Position numbers and translations under genes: made by a program | Notes under the pieces: generated by a model | Seen by the model: the letters and a program-made list of their open reading frames with translations, nothing else | What the model was told of the DNA's origin: nothing | The model's database searches: none | Source: Spirochaetia bacterium | Lineage (GTDB): Bacteria; Spirochaetota; Spirochaetia; PWKH01 | NCBI GenBank assembly: GCA_021736505.1 | Contig: JAIPFU010000033.1 | Coordinates: 1-12,678, forward strand | Direction: 5' to 3' | Length of the DNA stretch: 12,678 bases | In this document: positions 1 to 5,972 of the stretch, in pieces | Layout: every line of letters begins with the position of its first letter | Numbering within the stretch: position 1 is the stretch's first letter

Positions 1-128
1 ATCTGCTGTCCATTATGATGCCCGGCGGGGGATATATGTTCTCCCCCACCCATATGCTGCAGGATAATTCTATTCTGGAACATGTTTTGGTCCTGTATGA
101 AGCGGTGCTGCGGCTGGGTAGGTATTAA
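1..128 (+). CDS. C-terminal fragment of a URO-D/methyltransferase-family protein
   Basis: The frame is open from base 3 to the TAA at 126-128 and gives 41 residues; the rest of the gene lies left of the window. The stretch PGGGYMFSPTHMLQDN followed by ILEHVLVLYEAV matches the last beta strand and final helix of the uroporphyrinogen decarboxylase-like (URO-D) superfamily, where a typical version reads GGYI-x-SP-x-H-x-x-Q, then NILALYEA. Members are either haem-pathway decarboxylases or, more often in anaerobes, methyl transferases working with corrinoid proteins. The next plus-strand gene belongs to the same family, so this is probably a tandem paralogue pair in one catabolic or one-carbon operon. 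The family call is fairly secure; the substrate cannot be told from a fragment. Confidence 0.75.
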   Translation, partial: LLSIMMPGGGYMFSPTHMLQDNSILEHVLVLYEAVLRLGRY

Positions 129-141
129 TTATTCGGCGGCA

Positions 142-162
142 CAAAGCTTTTTGCCAGCTTTG
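142..162. repeat. 7-bp inverted repeat after the upstream stop codon
   Basis: CAAAGCT (142-148) and AGCTTTG (156-162) are perfect inverted copies separated by 7 bases, 13 bases after the stop of the first gene. There is no T tract after it, so it is a weak candidate for a terminator or a processing hairpin. The rest of 129-320 holds only a short direct repeat of ATGGCTTGAA (194-203 and 205-214); I see no convincing promoter there. Confidence 0.35.
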
Positions 163-320
163 AGTACAATCCAAGCTGTGCGGAAGCATCAGCATGGCTT
201 GAATATGGCTTGAAACTGCAAAAAATTCTACTGATTTTTCCATAGCACGATTGCGGTTTATCTGAGATGATGAAGAAAAAATTGAGGTATGACAGCATGT
301 ACACGAAGAGAGAACAAACG

Positions 321-1463
321 ATGAGTCATAGAGAGCGGATTCTCTCCGTAATTCGCGGTGAACAAACGGATAGAGTGCCCTTTGATATCTGGTATACCCC
401 GGAGGTTCGGGATCAGCTGATTGAACTCTGCGGAGTGAGCAGCGAGCCGGAGATGTGGGGGTCTCTGGATATTGATAAGATCGTCATGCTTGAAACTCCC
501 TATGCTGATATGGATTCGGGAAATGGATCTGGTTCCGGGCAGAATGAAGAAGCTGAAAAGGGCGAAAAAGCTGAAAAAGCTGAAGAAGCTGAAGAAGCTG
601 AAAAAGCTGAAAAGGGCGAGCGTACACTTGAATGGGGACATCGTGTGCGTGATGTTGCTAATGATGCGGGGGCAGTGTATGAGGAGACCGTCTACTATCC
701 CATGAAAGATATCAGCACCGTCGAGGAGGTGCATGCATATCCCTGGCCTGATGCTTCCCAATATCGGTATGATGTACTGCAGGAACGCTGCGAGTATTAT
801 GCTCCCTGGACCAGGATGCTGACGTTCATCTCAATTTTTGAAATTTACTGCAAGCTGCGTCCCATGGACCAGGCACTTATGGACTTATATATTGAGCAGG
901 ATCTAGCCCGTGCTGTCATTAGTCATATTTTGGAGATTCAGAAGGAGTATATCAAGCGTGCTTTTGCTGCCTGCGGCGATGCTATCGATATCGTCTATCT
1001 TTCCGATGATATGGGGATGCAGGACAGGCAGATGATTTCTACGGAAAAATGGGAGGAGATGTTTGCCGGTCCTTATAAGGAGTTAATTGATTTGGTGCAT
1101 AGCTTGGGCGCCTACGTTTTTTATCATACCGATGGAGCGGCTTTCCCGGTTATTCAGAGAATGGTAGAGCAGGGCGTAGACATCATCAATCCCATACAGC
1201 ATACCTGTCCGGGGATGGATCGGGAGCATTTGATAGAGAGTCTAGAAGATTCAGTAGTCTTCCATGGAGCGGTGGAAAACCAGCAGGTGCTGCCCTTCGG
1301 AACGGCGGAGGATGTACGGAAGGAAGTAGCGGAGGACATCAGGGTACTCGGACGTTGTGGAAAATATATTTGCGGCCCCTGCCACAATCTGCAGCCCGGT
1401 ACGCCGACGGAGAATATTCTTGCCCTCTATCACAGTGATCGGAATTGGAGAATTGATGATTGA
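321..1463 (+). CDS. URO-D family protein (probable methyltransferase-like), with low-complexity insert
   Basis: The 380-residue product belongs to the uroporphyrinogen decarboxylase-like superfamily. The N-terminus MSHRERILSVIRGEQTDRVP is the standard opening of the family, which is why ATG 321 is chosen (GAGAG at 308-312). In-frame ATGs at 297 (with GAGG at 284-287) and 267 would add 8 or 18 residues. Further family marks are FYHTDG (about residues 267-272), a conserved NPIQH segment, and the C-terminal GPCHNLQPGTPTENILALY. In corrinoid methyltransferases the HxC motif supplies zinc ligands; here it reads H-T-D, so the second ligand is changed. Residues 78-101 are an A-E-K repeat not expected in the fold. 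After LALY the sequence (HSDRNWRIDD) departs from the usual YEA helix and stops, with its last base starting a tandem repeat array. The cytosolic role is probably in methyl-group or O-demethylation metabolism, as part of an operon with the upstream paralogue; the substrate is unknown. Confidence 0.8.
   Translation: MSHRERILSVIRGEQTDRVPFDIWYTPEVRDQLIELCGVSSEPEMWGSLDIDKIVMLETPYADMDSGNGSGSGQNEEAEKGEKAEKAEEAEEAEKAEKGERTLEWGHRVRDVANDAGAVYEETVYYPMKDISTVEEVHAYPWPDASQYRYDVLQERCEYYAPWTRMLTFISIFEIYCKLRPMDQALMDLYIEQDLARAVISHILEIQKEYIKRAFAACGDAIDIVYLSDDMGMQDRQMISTEKWEEMFAGPYKELIDLVHSLGAYVFYHTDGAAFPVIQRMVEQGVDIINPIQHTCPGMDREHLIESLEDSVVFHGAVENQQVLPFGTAEDVRKEVAEDIRVLGRCGKYICGPCHNLQPGTPTENILALYHSDRNWRIDD
552..623 (+). 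repeat. 9-bp in-frame coding repeat (GCTGAAAAA type), 8 units
   Basis: Eight consecutive 9-base units begin at 552: variants of GCTGAAAAA, GCTGAAGAA and GGCGAAAAA, the last degenerate (GGCGAGCGT). The unit length is a multiple of three, so copy-number change keeps the frame. It encodes a charged stretch of Ala-Glu-Lys or Gly-Glu-Lys triplets inside the URO-D gene, preceded by a short Gly/Ser-rich linker (NGSGSG). Together they look like a solvent-exposed loop expansion. Confidence 0.9.
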
Positions 1464-1588
1464 TGCTTGCAAGGTAGTGCTTGCTGGGTGATGCACGTTG
1501 GGTAATGCACGTTGGGTGATGCACGTTGGGTAGTGCACGTTGGGTAGTGCACGTTGGGTAGTGCACGTTGGGTAGTGCACGTTGGGAG
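1463..1588. repeat. 14-bp tandem array, 9 units
   Basis: Nine head-to-tail 14-base units fill 1463-1588. The consensus is RTGCACGTTGGGTA. The first two units are degenerate (ATGCTTGCAAGGTA and GTGCTTGCTGGGTG), units 3-5 start ATGCAC, and units 6-9 start GTGCAC with units 6-8 identical. The last unit ends GGGAG and grades into a Shine-Dalgarno. The array begins on the last base of the URO-D stop codon and has no spacers, so it is a minisatellite and not CRISPR. Fourteen is not a multiple of three, so it is not a coding repeat. GTGCAC is self-complementary, so transcribed units could pair with each other. Confidence 0.95.
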
Positions 1589-1598
1589 GAATCCTGAT

Positions 1599-1634
1599 AT
1601 GAAAACAGTAATCAATGTGAAGTTTCTGTCATGA
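1599..1634 (+). other. Orphan 11-codon ORF with strong Shine-Dalgarno (possible gene remnant)
   Basis: GGGAGGA (1584-1590) stands 8 bases before ATG 1599, the textbook spacing, and the frame reads MKTVINVKFLS before TGA at 1632-1634. The signal is better than that of most full-length genes in this window, yet the product is only 11 residues and its end overlaps the tail of the convergent kinase gene. It may be the start of a third gene of the URO-D operon cut off by a rearrangement, or a chance arrangement made by the end of the 14-bp repeat. No homology can be claimed from 11 residues. Confidence 0.3.
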
Positions 1635-3396
1635 TAGGTATGGTGATGAAAATGCTGCAGCCTTGTCCGGGAGTGCTGACTATGTCCATGCTGTAATTCT
1701 GACCATGATACAGCTGCAGACGGTTTTCTATATTCCGGATACCAGAATGACCGCTGAATTGATACGCTTCTTCTTCCTGTCCCTCCCTTCGCTTGAGCTT
1801 AAGCATATGCATATCCTTCAAAGTTTTAGGCCCCTTTCTGCTGGTTTGTGTATCGATAGGGGCCGGAAAGCCGATGCCATTGTCCTTTATCCGTATGTGC
1901 AGTCTATTCTGCTGCCGGAAAGCAGTGACCATAATTTCCCCGGTTCCCTCTTTTTCGTTGAATCCATGAATAATGCTGTTTTCCACAAGGTTGATGATCA
2001 TGAATTTATGGATGAAAAGCTGTTTTACATTCTGCGCGATGTCATAGCTGAGAGAGAAATCTTTATAGCGGAAGCGCTGTATCGTGGCATAATCTTCTAG
2101 AAGCTGTATCTCTTTCTGCAGCGGGATGTATTCACTTTCGATGTCAGAGAGGCTTTTGAGATAAGAGATAAGGGCCTTTGATGTGATTTGTATGTTCTCC
2201 TGTCCATTTATGTTAGCGAGCCAGCGGATGGTGTTCAGGCTGTTGTAGAGGAAATGCGGGGTGAGCTGCAGCTGCAGAGTCTGCATATAGGCTTTGCGTT
2301 TCTCCATCTCCTCCTCTTTCACCTCCTCCAGCAGGTTCTCTATTCTATGGGTCATGGCGTTGAAGCTCATGCTCAGCTGTCTGATTTCCTGAATGTGGTT
2401 TTCTTCTACCTTTATATCCACAGTTTTATCACCGACCTTATTGATAGCTTGGGTGAGGTTTTTCAGAGGACTGCTTAATTTCCTTGAGATAATATAGGAG
2501 AGGTAGAAAAAGAAGAGGAAATAGAGGGCCAGACTGACGTAGAAGATATTTTTAATGAAGACCAGATCTTTTGAAATGTCCTCGGGGGAGAGGGAGAGGA
2601 GAATAATCCAGTCTGAAGCTCTGGACTTTGAATGCAGCACAAGCTCTTCATTGCCATCATCATCTTTTCCGGAATAGACTTCCGGTGAAGAGGTGAATGT
2701 GCTAATGTCCTGAGCAGTATATAGCGAAGTGACCTGCTGTTCGGGGCTGAGAGTGGATGTATTGGAAGTGATAAAGTTTCCCTGGCTTGTGTAGATCGAT
2801 ATGCTTATATCTTTGGAAAATGGTGTGTCCTGAAAAAAATCCTGGAAGAAAATACTATTGAAGCCGAGAAAAAGTGTCGCCGTGGGCTGCTGCTCCTTAC
2901 GAATATGGCGCATGCCGAAAAAATAGGAATCCGACAGTCCATAATTGCTGGTGAGCTCATAAACTGATGACCAGTGAATTCTTCCCGATTTTTCTGCTAA
3001 TTCATCCTGGTAACTGCTGAGAATTTGGTCCATGTTCTGCAGACCGTGGCCGCTGTAAGCTGCCCCTTTATCGGTGAAAAGATAAGCAGAAACAATGAGT
3101 CTGTTTGCATTGACAAAGCTGCTGAGCTGATTATTAATTGCCTCACAATCGATGATGGCTTCAGGAGATTCAATTTCCTCCATAGCCTGCTGGTTTAGAT
3201 AGAACTGCATGGTAAGCTGCTGGTAGCTGGTCAGCTTCGTGTCCAGGTTTTTCCGCATCTCATCGATAAGCTGGGTGTTGTTTTCTATCTGTCTGTTGAC
3301 GGAGTAATTGAGAAAAAACTGGTTTATGAGAAAATAGATGATTCCGCTGGGAATAACAACAATAAGGACAAACCAAATGAATATCCGTTTCTGCAT
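1612..3396 (-). CDS. YesM-family sensor histidine kinase (His_kinase/HATPase_c, HAMP)
   Basis: The 594-residue membrane sensor kinase has a first membrane helix at about residues 5-27, a large extracytoplasmic sensor region at 28-280, a second helix at about 281-303, and a HAMP linker to about 357. The kinase block is of the LytS/YesM type: LQLQLTPHFLYNSLNTIRW with the phospho-acceptor His381, an N box with LVENSIIHG (Asn473), DNGIGF (505-510) and GHSGIRNIENRL (549-560). About 35 residues of charged sequence are inserted between the last two motifs. YesM kinases normally work with an AraC-type YesN response regulator encoded next door and control sugar or oligosaccharide uptake operons. No such regulator lies on either side here, so it is an orphan within the window. 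ATG 3396 is the only sensible start; the nearest purine-rich element (AAGGAAAG in the minus-strand leader) is farther away than usual. The gene ends tail-to-tail with the URO-D operon and I see no terminator between them. Confidence 0.9.
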   Translation of the reverse strand: MQKRIFIWFVLIVVIPSGIIYFLINQFFLNYSVNRQIENNTQLIDEMRKNLDTKLTSYQQLTMQFYLNQQAMEEIESPEAIIDCEAINNQLSSFVNANRLIVSAYLFTDKGAAYSGHGLQNMDQILSSYQDELAEKSGRIHWSSVYELTSNYGLSDSYFFGMRHIRKEQQPTATLFLGFNSIFFQDFFQDTPFSKDISISIYTSQGNFITSNTSTLSPEQQVTSLYTAQDISTFTSSPEVYSGKDDDGNEELVLHSKSRASDWIILLSLSPEDISKDLVFIKNIFYVSLALYFLFFFYLSYIISRKLSSPLKNLTQAINKVGDKTVDIKVEENHIQEIRQLSMSFNAMTHRIENLLEEVKEEEMEKRKAYMQTLQLQLTPHFLYNSLNTIRWLANINGQENIQITSKALISYLKSLSDIESEYIPLQKEIQLLEDYATIQRFRYKDFSLSYDIAQNVKQLFIHKFMIINLVENSIIHGFNEKEGTGEIMVTAFRQQNRLHIRIKDNGIGFPAPIDTQTSRKGPKTLKDMHMLKLKRREGQEEEAYQFSGHSGIRNIENRLQLYHGQNYSMDIVSTPGQGCSIFITIPIMTETSH

Positions 3397-3558
3397 GGGT
3401 GAATTGTACTTTCCTTCATGAACATTGGCAAGGAGAATTTCAGCGTATTTTTTTTGTGCTCTTTGTTTTATCTCATCACCCAGTTAGAAAACATCAGAAC
3501 TCGATATAAGTGCCTAAAAGGCTTAATTCAATTTTGAGATATGCTCGAAAGACTTTAC

Positions 3559-3587
3559 TTGAGTAATGGATGAAGGTACAGTAGGAT
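3559..3587 (+). promoter_or_regulatory. Possible sigma-70 promoter of the sensory cassette
   Basis: TTGAGT and TAGGAT are 17 bases apart, each with four of six consensus matches, and lie 68 bases upstream of the PhnD-like start codon. Constitutive sigma-70 expression of the sensing genes, with sigma-54 reserved for the transporter, would make sense. The match is modest and could be chance in AT-rich DNA. Confidence 0.35.
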
Positions 3588-3607
3588 ATATGGGCGGCAG
3601 CGGTTGG

Positions 3608-3640
3608 AAAATGCTGTTAAAATGCTGTTAAAATGCTGGG
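3608..3640. repeat. 11-bp tandem repeat, 3 units
   Basis: AAAATGCTGTT occurs at 3608-3618 and 3619-3629, followed by the variant AAAATGCTGGG at 3630-3640. It ends 14 bases before the ATG of the PhnD-like gene. The period is close to one helical turn, so each copy faces the same side of the DNA; the last copy also supplies the only GGGA-like ribosome-binding bases for the gene. It may be an operator or a slippage-made repeat. Confidence 0.85.
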
Positions 3641-3654
3641 AATGGTGCTGATCA

Positions 3655-4560
3655 ATGAAAAAAATATTAACGACAATAGTCGCAGTTCTAATTTTTTCTA
3701 TGTGCTGCCTGAATTCTGTTTTTTCAGTACCCTTGAATCTTGGAATACCTGCTATGCGCTCCGGTTTAACAAAGCTTGAGCAGTGGATGCCTATTGCAAA
3801 TTACCTTGAAAAAAAATGCGGTTTTGAAATTGAGTGTGTTATAGTCAAGAATCATGAAAATCTGCTTCAAGGTATGCTGGATAAATACTACGATGCTGGT
3901 TTTTTGAATGCTCTCTGGGAAAAGCGAAGCATTGAATCTGGAGATCTTAGAACTGCTGCCCGCGCTGAAGCTGGGGGAAAGGATTATTTTACTACATCCA
4001 TTATTGTCAATAAGAATTCAGTTATGAGGGATTTATCGGATCTCGGCGGTGAGTATTTAGCTGTAACCGTACCATATGAATCCTTAGGAGGATTTTATAT
4101 CCCCTTGATTCTTTTATTTCAGGGAGGATTAAATCCAGAAAATGTCTTTACGGAAATTATACATTCGGAAACATATGAAAGTATTCTTAAAGGTGTAGCA
4201 TTCGGGGTTGTTGATGCCGGAGCCGTTACTTCTTCAGTCCTTGAATTAAAGGAGATGGAGCAGTATTCCAGGGATATCAGAATTGTCGCTGAGTCCGGCA
4301 GAATACCGCAATGGGCGATGGTGGTGCAAAACAGCGTGAAGCAGGATAAAATTGAGTCGTTTATTTCAGAACTGACTAGCATGCATACCGATGAAGAGGG
4401 GCAGTCTCTTCTTAAAAAAGCCGGATTCAGCAGTTTTTCCAGAATCCGAAGTGCAGATCAAAAGATCTCTCCATTTTTTTGCTCGGAAAAAAACGGAGAA
4501 AGTCTCATTAGCAATGAATACATGGGGATGATAAAACAGATCGATGCGAATAAAGAGTAA
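3655..4560 (+). CDS. PhnD-like periplasmic phosphonate/phosphate-type binding protein, probable sensory subunit
   Basis: The 301-residue exported protein has a signal peptide at residues 1-24 (Lys-Lys, then a hydrophobic core; cleavage near VFS/VP). Cys17-Cys18 could alternatively serve as a loose spirochaetal lipobox. The mature part has the PhnD/SsuA-like binding fold: LNLGIPAMRS at the start, the strand-switch segment VPYESLGGFYIPLILLFQGGLNP (139-161), which corresponds to the ligand-binding Ser-rich turn of PhnD proteins, and the VVDAGAVTSSVLE segment (185-197). PhnD proteins bind phosphonates, phosphite or phosphate esters. There is no PhnE permease or PhnC ATPase nearby; instead the gene overlaps a sensor kinase gene by 17 bases and is followed by a sigma-54 activator. 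It therefore probably presents ligand to the kinase. A free-standing transport subunit working with a distant permease is the alternative. The Shine-Dalgarno is weak (GGGA at 3638-3641). Confidence 0.8.
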   Translation: MKKILTTIVAVLIFSMCCLNSVFSVPLNLGIPAMRSGLTKLEQWMPIANYLEKKCGFEIECVIVKNHENLLQGMLDKYYDAGFLNALWEKRSIESGDLRTAARAEAGGKDYFTTSIIVNKNSVMRDLSDLGGEYLAVTVPYESLGGFYIPLILLFQGGLNPENVFTEIIHSETYESILKGVAFGVVDAGAVTSSVLELKEMEQYSRDIRIVAESGRIPQWAMVVQNSVKQDKIESFISELTSMHTDEEGQSLLKKAGFSSFSRIRSADQKISPFFCSEKNGESLISNEYMGMIKQIDANKE

Positions 4561-5956
4561 AGTCGCGCTTTTTTTTATAGGCCTCTTTTTACTTCTCTTC
4601 ATTCAGGGAGTGTATTTTGTAAGCCATGAGCGTAATATTTTCTACAATGAAATGGAAGATAAAGGCAGAATACTAGCTGAAAACCTAGCAGAAATAAGCA
4701 GAGATGCAATTGTAAATTATCAATTTGGGCAGCTTATTCATCAAATACAGTCAACCAAGTCAAAAACTGATATTGATTATATTAAAATTGTCAATGAACG
4801 TAATTTAGCTGTAGCGGATACCAGAATCGGGTATGAGGGCTGGATATATTCAGGAAAGCTAGCAAGCGAAACCAGGCTTACATTTGAAGATAATATAATG
4901 CTGGTGAAAGCCCCGATTTATATCATGGGTACTCTTCGGGGCAATGTGGAGATCGCTTTTCCTCTGCATGTTATGAACAGTAAAATTAGGAAAAACGCTT
5001 TAGTTTTTATCATCTTTTTTATGTTTGAAATTATCGCAGCTCTTATGTTTCTTGCTTTTTTTGAGATGCAGCTTGTAAAACCCCTGGATCAATTAGCACA
5101 AAATGTTACAGACATTACCCCTGATTCTCTTATCCAACCGCTGCAGGTTCCCAGTACTTCAACTATGGAAATCAGACGCGTCTCCGGTGCTATTGAACAA
5201 ATGAAAGATACCATTCAAAAGGCGCAGGAAGAAAATATTGAAAAAACTAAATTGGTTACCATGGGAAAAATAGCGGCAAATTTTGCTCATGAAATACGTA
5301 ATCCTCTGGAAGCTATTTCCGGGTCTGTTGAAATTCTCAGCTATTCAATTGAAAAAGAGTCGGAAGAGGATGAGTACGTTTCCATCATACGTGAGGAAAT
5401 TGGTAACTTGAATGATTACCTTGAAAGGTTTCTAGAGTTTGCCAAGAATGAACCGGTCCACCGTGCATGGGTTGATATAGAGGGCATAATTCATGATGCC
5501 GTCCTTCTGCTGAGACCGCTGTATGTTAAGAAAAATATTGCCTGCATTTCACGTATTTCGTCTGCTATACCGGAATGTTATCTTGATGGAGGACAAATCA
5601 GAAGGGTATTAATTAATCTGATTCTCAACAGCATTGAATCAATGGATGAAAAGAGAGAGGAAAAAAAGCAGGAGATTATTATTGAGGCTGAAAGCACAGG
5701 ATCTTTGGTTCGAATAGTAATCAAGGACCACGGAACAGGCATAGATCCTGGTGTTATGGATAAATTGTTCGAACCCTATGTAACGACAAAATCTGGGGGA
5801 TCAGGAATAGGCCTTTCCATCTGTAGAAAAATTATTTCCCAACATGAAGGAAGTATACGTGTAATCGCCTCTTCAGTGGAGGGCACACAGATTGAGGTGC
5901 GTTTGCCTGTCCGCAGTAATGAGGCATCTGGAGGACAAAAAAGTGAAGGGCAATAA
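4544..5956 (+). CDS. Sensor histidine kinase (two-TM, HAMP, HisKA, HATPase_c)
   Basis: In this 470-residue NtrB-like orthodox kinase, membrane helices at about residues 7-26 and 152-173 flank a roughly 125-residue periplasmic domain, followed by a HAMP region to about 230. The dimerisation and phospho-acceptor helix reads KLVTMGKIAANFAHEIRNPL, with His249. The ATPase part shows an N box (NLILNSIES, Asn362), G1 DHGTGID (395-401), F box LFEPYVTTK, and G2 GGSGIGLSIC (418-427). The start ATG lies 17 bases inside the preceding binding-protein gene, so translation is probably coupled and the two products made in fixed ratio; there is no good Shine-Dalgarno of its own. The most likely job is to read the ligand state of the PhnD-like protein and phosphorylate the following regulator. 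The periplasmic domain is small, which suits a partner-protein sensor rather than direct binding, but that is inference. Confidence 0.9.
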   Translation: MRIKSKVALFFIGLFLLLFIQGVYFVSHERNIFYNEMEDKGRILAENLAEISRDAIVNYQFGQLIHQIQSTKSKTDIDYIKIVNERNLAVADTRIGYEGWIYSGKLASETRLTFEDNIMLVKAPIYIMGTLRGNVEIAFPLHVMNSKIRKNALVFIIFFMFEIIAALMFLAFFEMQLVKPLDQLAQNVTDITPDSLIQPLQVPSTSTMEIRRVSGAIEQMKDTIQKAQEENIEKTKLVTMGKIAANFAHEIRNPLEAISGSVEILSYSIEKESEEDEYVSIIREEIGNLNDYLERFLEFAKNEPVHRAWVDIEGIIHDAVLLLRPLYVKKNIACISRISSAIPECYLDGGQIRRVLINLILNSIESMDEKREEKKQEIIIEAESTGSLVRIVIKDHGTGIDPGVMDKLFEPYVTTKSGGSGIGLSICRKIISQHEGSIRVIASSVEGTQIEVRLPVRSNEASGGQKSEGQ

Positions 5957-5972
5957 CACGGGATATGGCAAA

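Larger units (their letters stand above)
3397..3654. other. Divergent intergenic region between kinase and PhnD-like gene
   Basis: This 258-bp AT-rich spacer must hold the promoters of two divergent transcripts. On the plus strand a possible sigma-70 pair is TTGAGT (3559-3564) and TAGGAT (3582-3587), with a 17-base spacer and four matches to consensus in each hexamer. The -35 box overlaps the small dyad TTACT-TG-AGTAA (3555-3566). A three-unit 11-bp repeat lies just before the start of the PhnD-like gene. I found no convincing promoter for the minus-strand kinase and no -24/-12 element. Confidence 0.4.

Noticed and set aside
258..761. Long minus-strand open frame rich in Phe-Phe-Ser
   Set aside because: It is the antisense shadow of the A-E-K repeat in the URO-D gene; no start signal or homology of its own.
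1463..1588. CRISPR array
   Set aside because: Units are 14 bp, directly abutting, with no unique spacers and no cas genes nearby.
1251..1615. Several minus-strand frames reading repeated Pro-Thr-Cys-Thr-Thr-Gln type peptides
   Set aside because: They arise because a 14-bp repeat cycles through all frames every 42 bases and lacks stops; there is no supporting start or family.
3510..3526. GCCT-AAA-AGGC hairpin as terminator or operator
   Set aside because: Only four pairs with a bulge and a very short loop, and it is not next to a gene end; expected by chance in AT-rich DNA.
3655..4560. Calling the gene phnD of a phosphonate transporter
   Set aside because: No phnC or phnE partner is present and the gene is embedded with a kinase and activator; a sensory role fits better.
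5892..5972. Longer N-terminus for the sigma-54 activator
   Set aside because: The extension would overlap the kinase gene and add non-conserved residues before a receiver domain that starts properly at MKRIVVIDD (5973).
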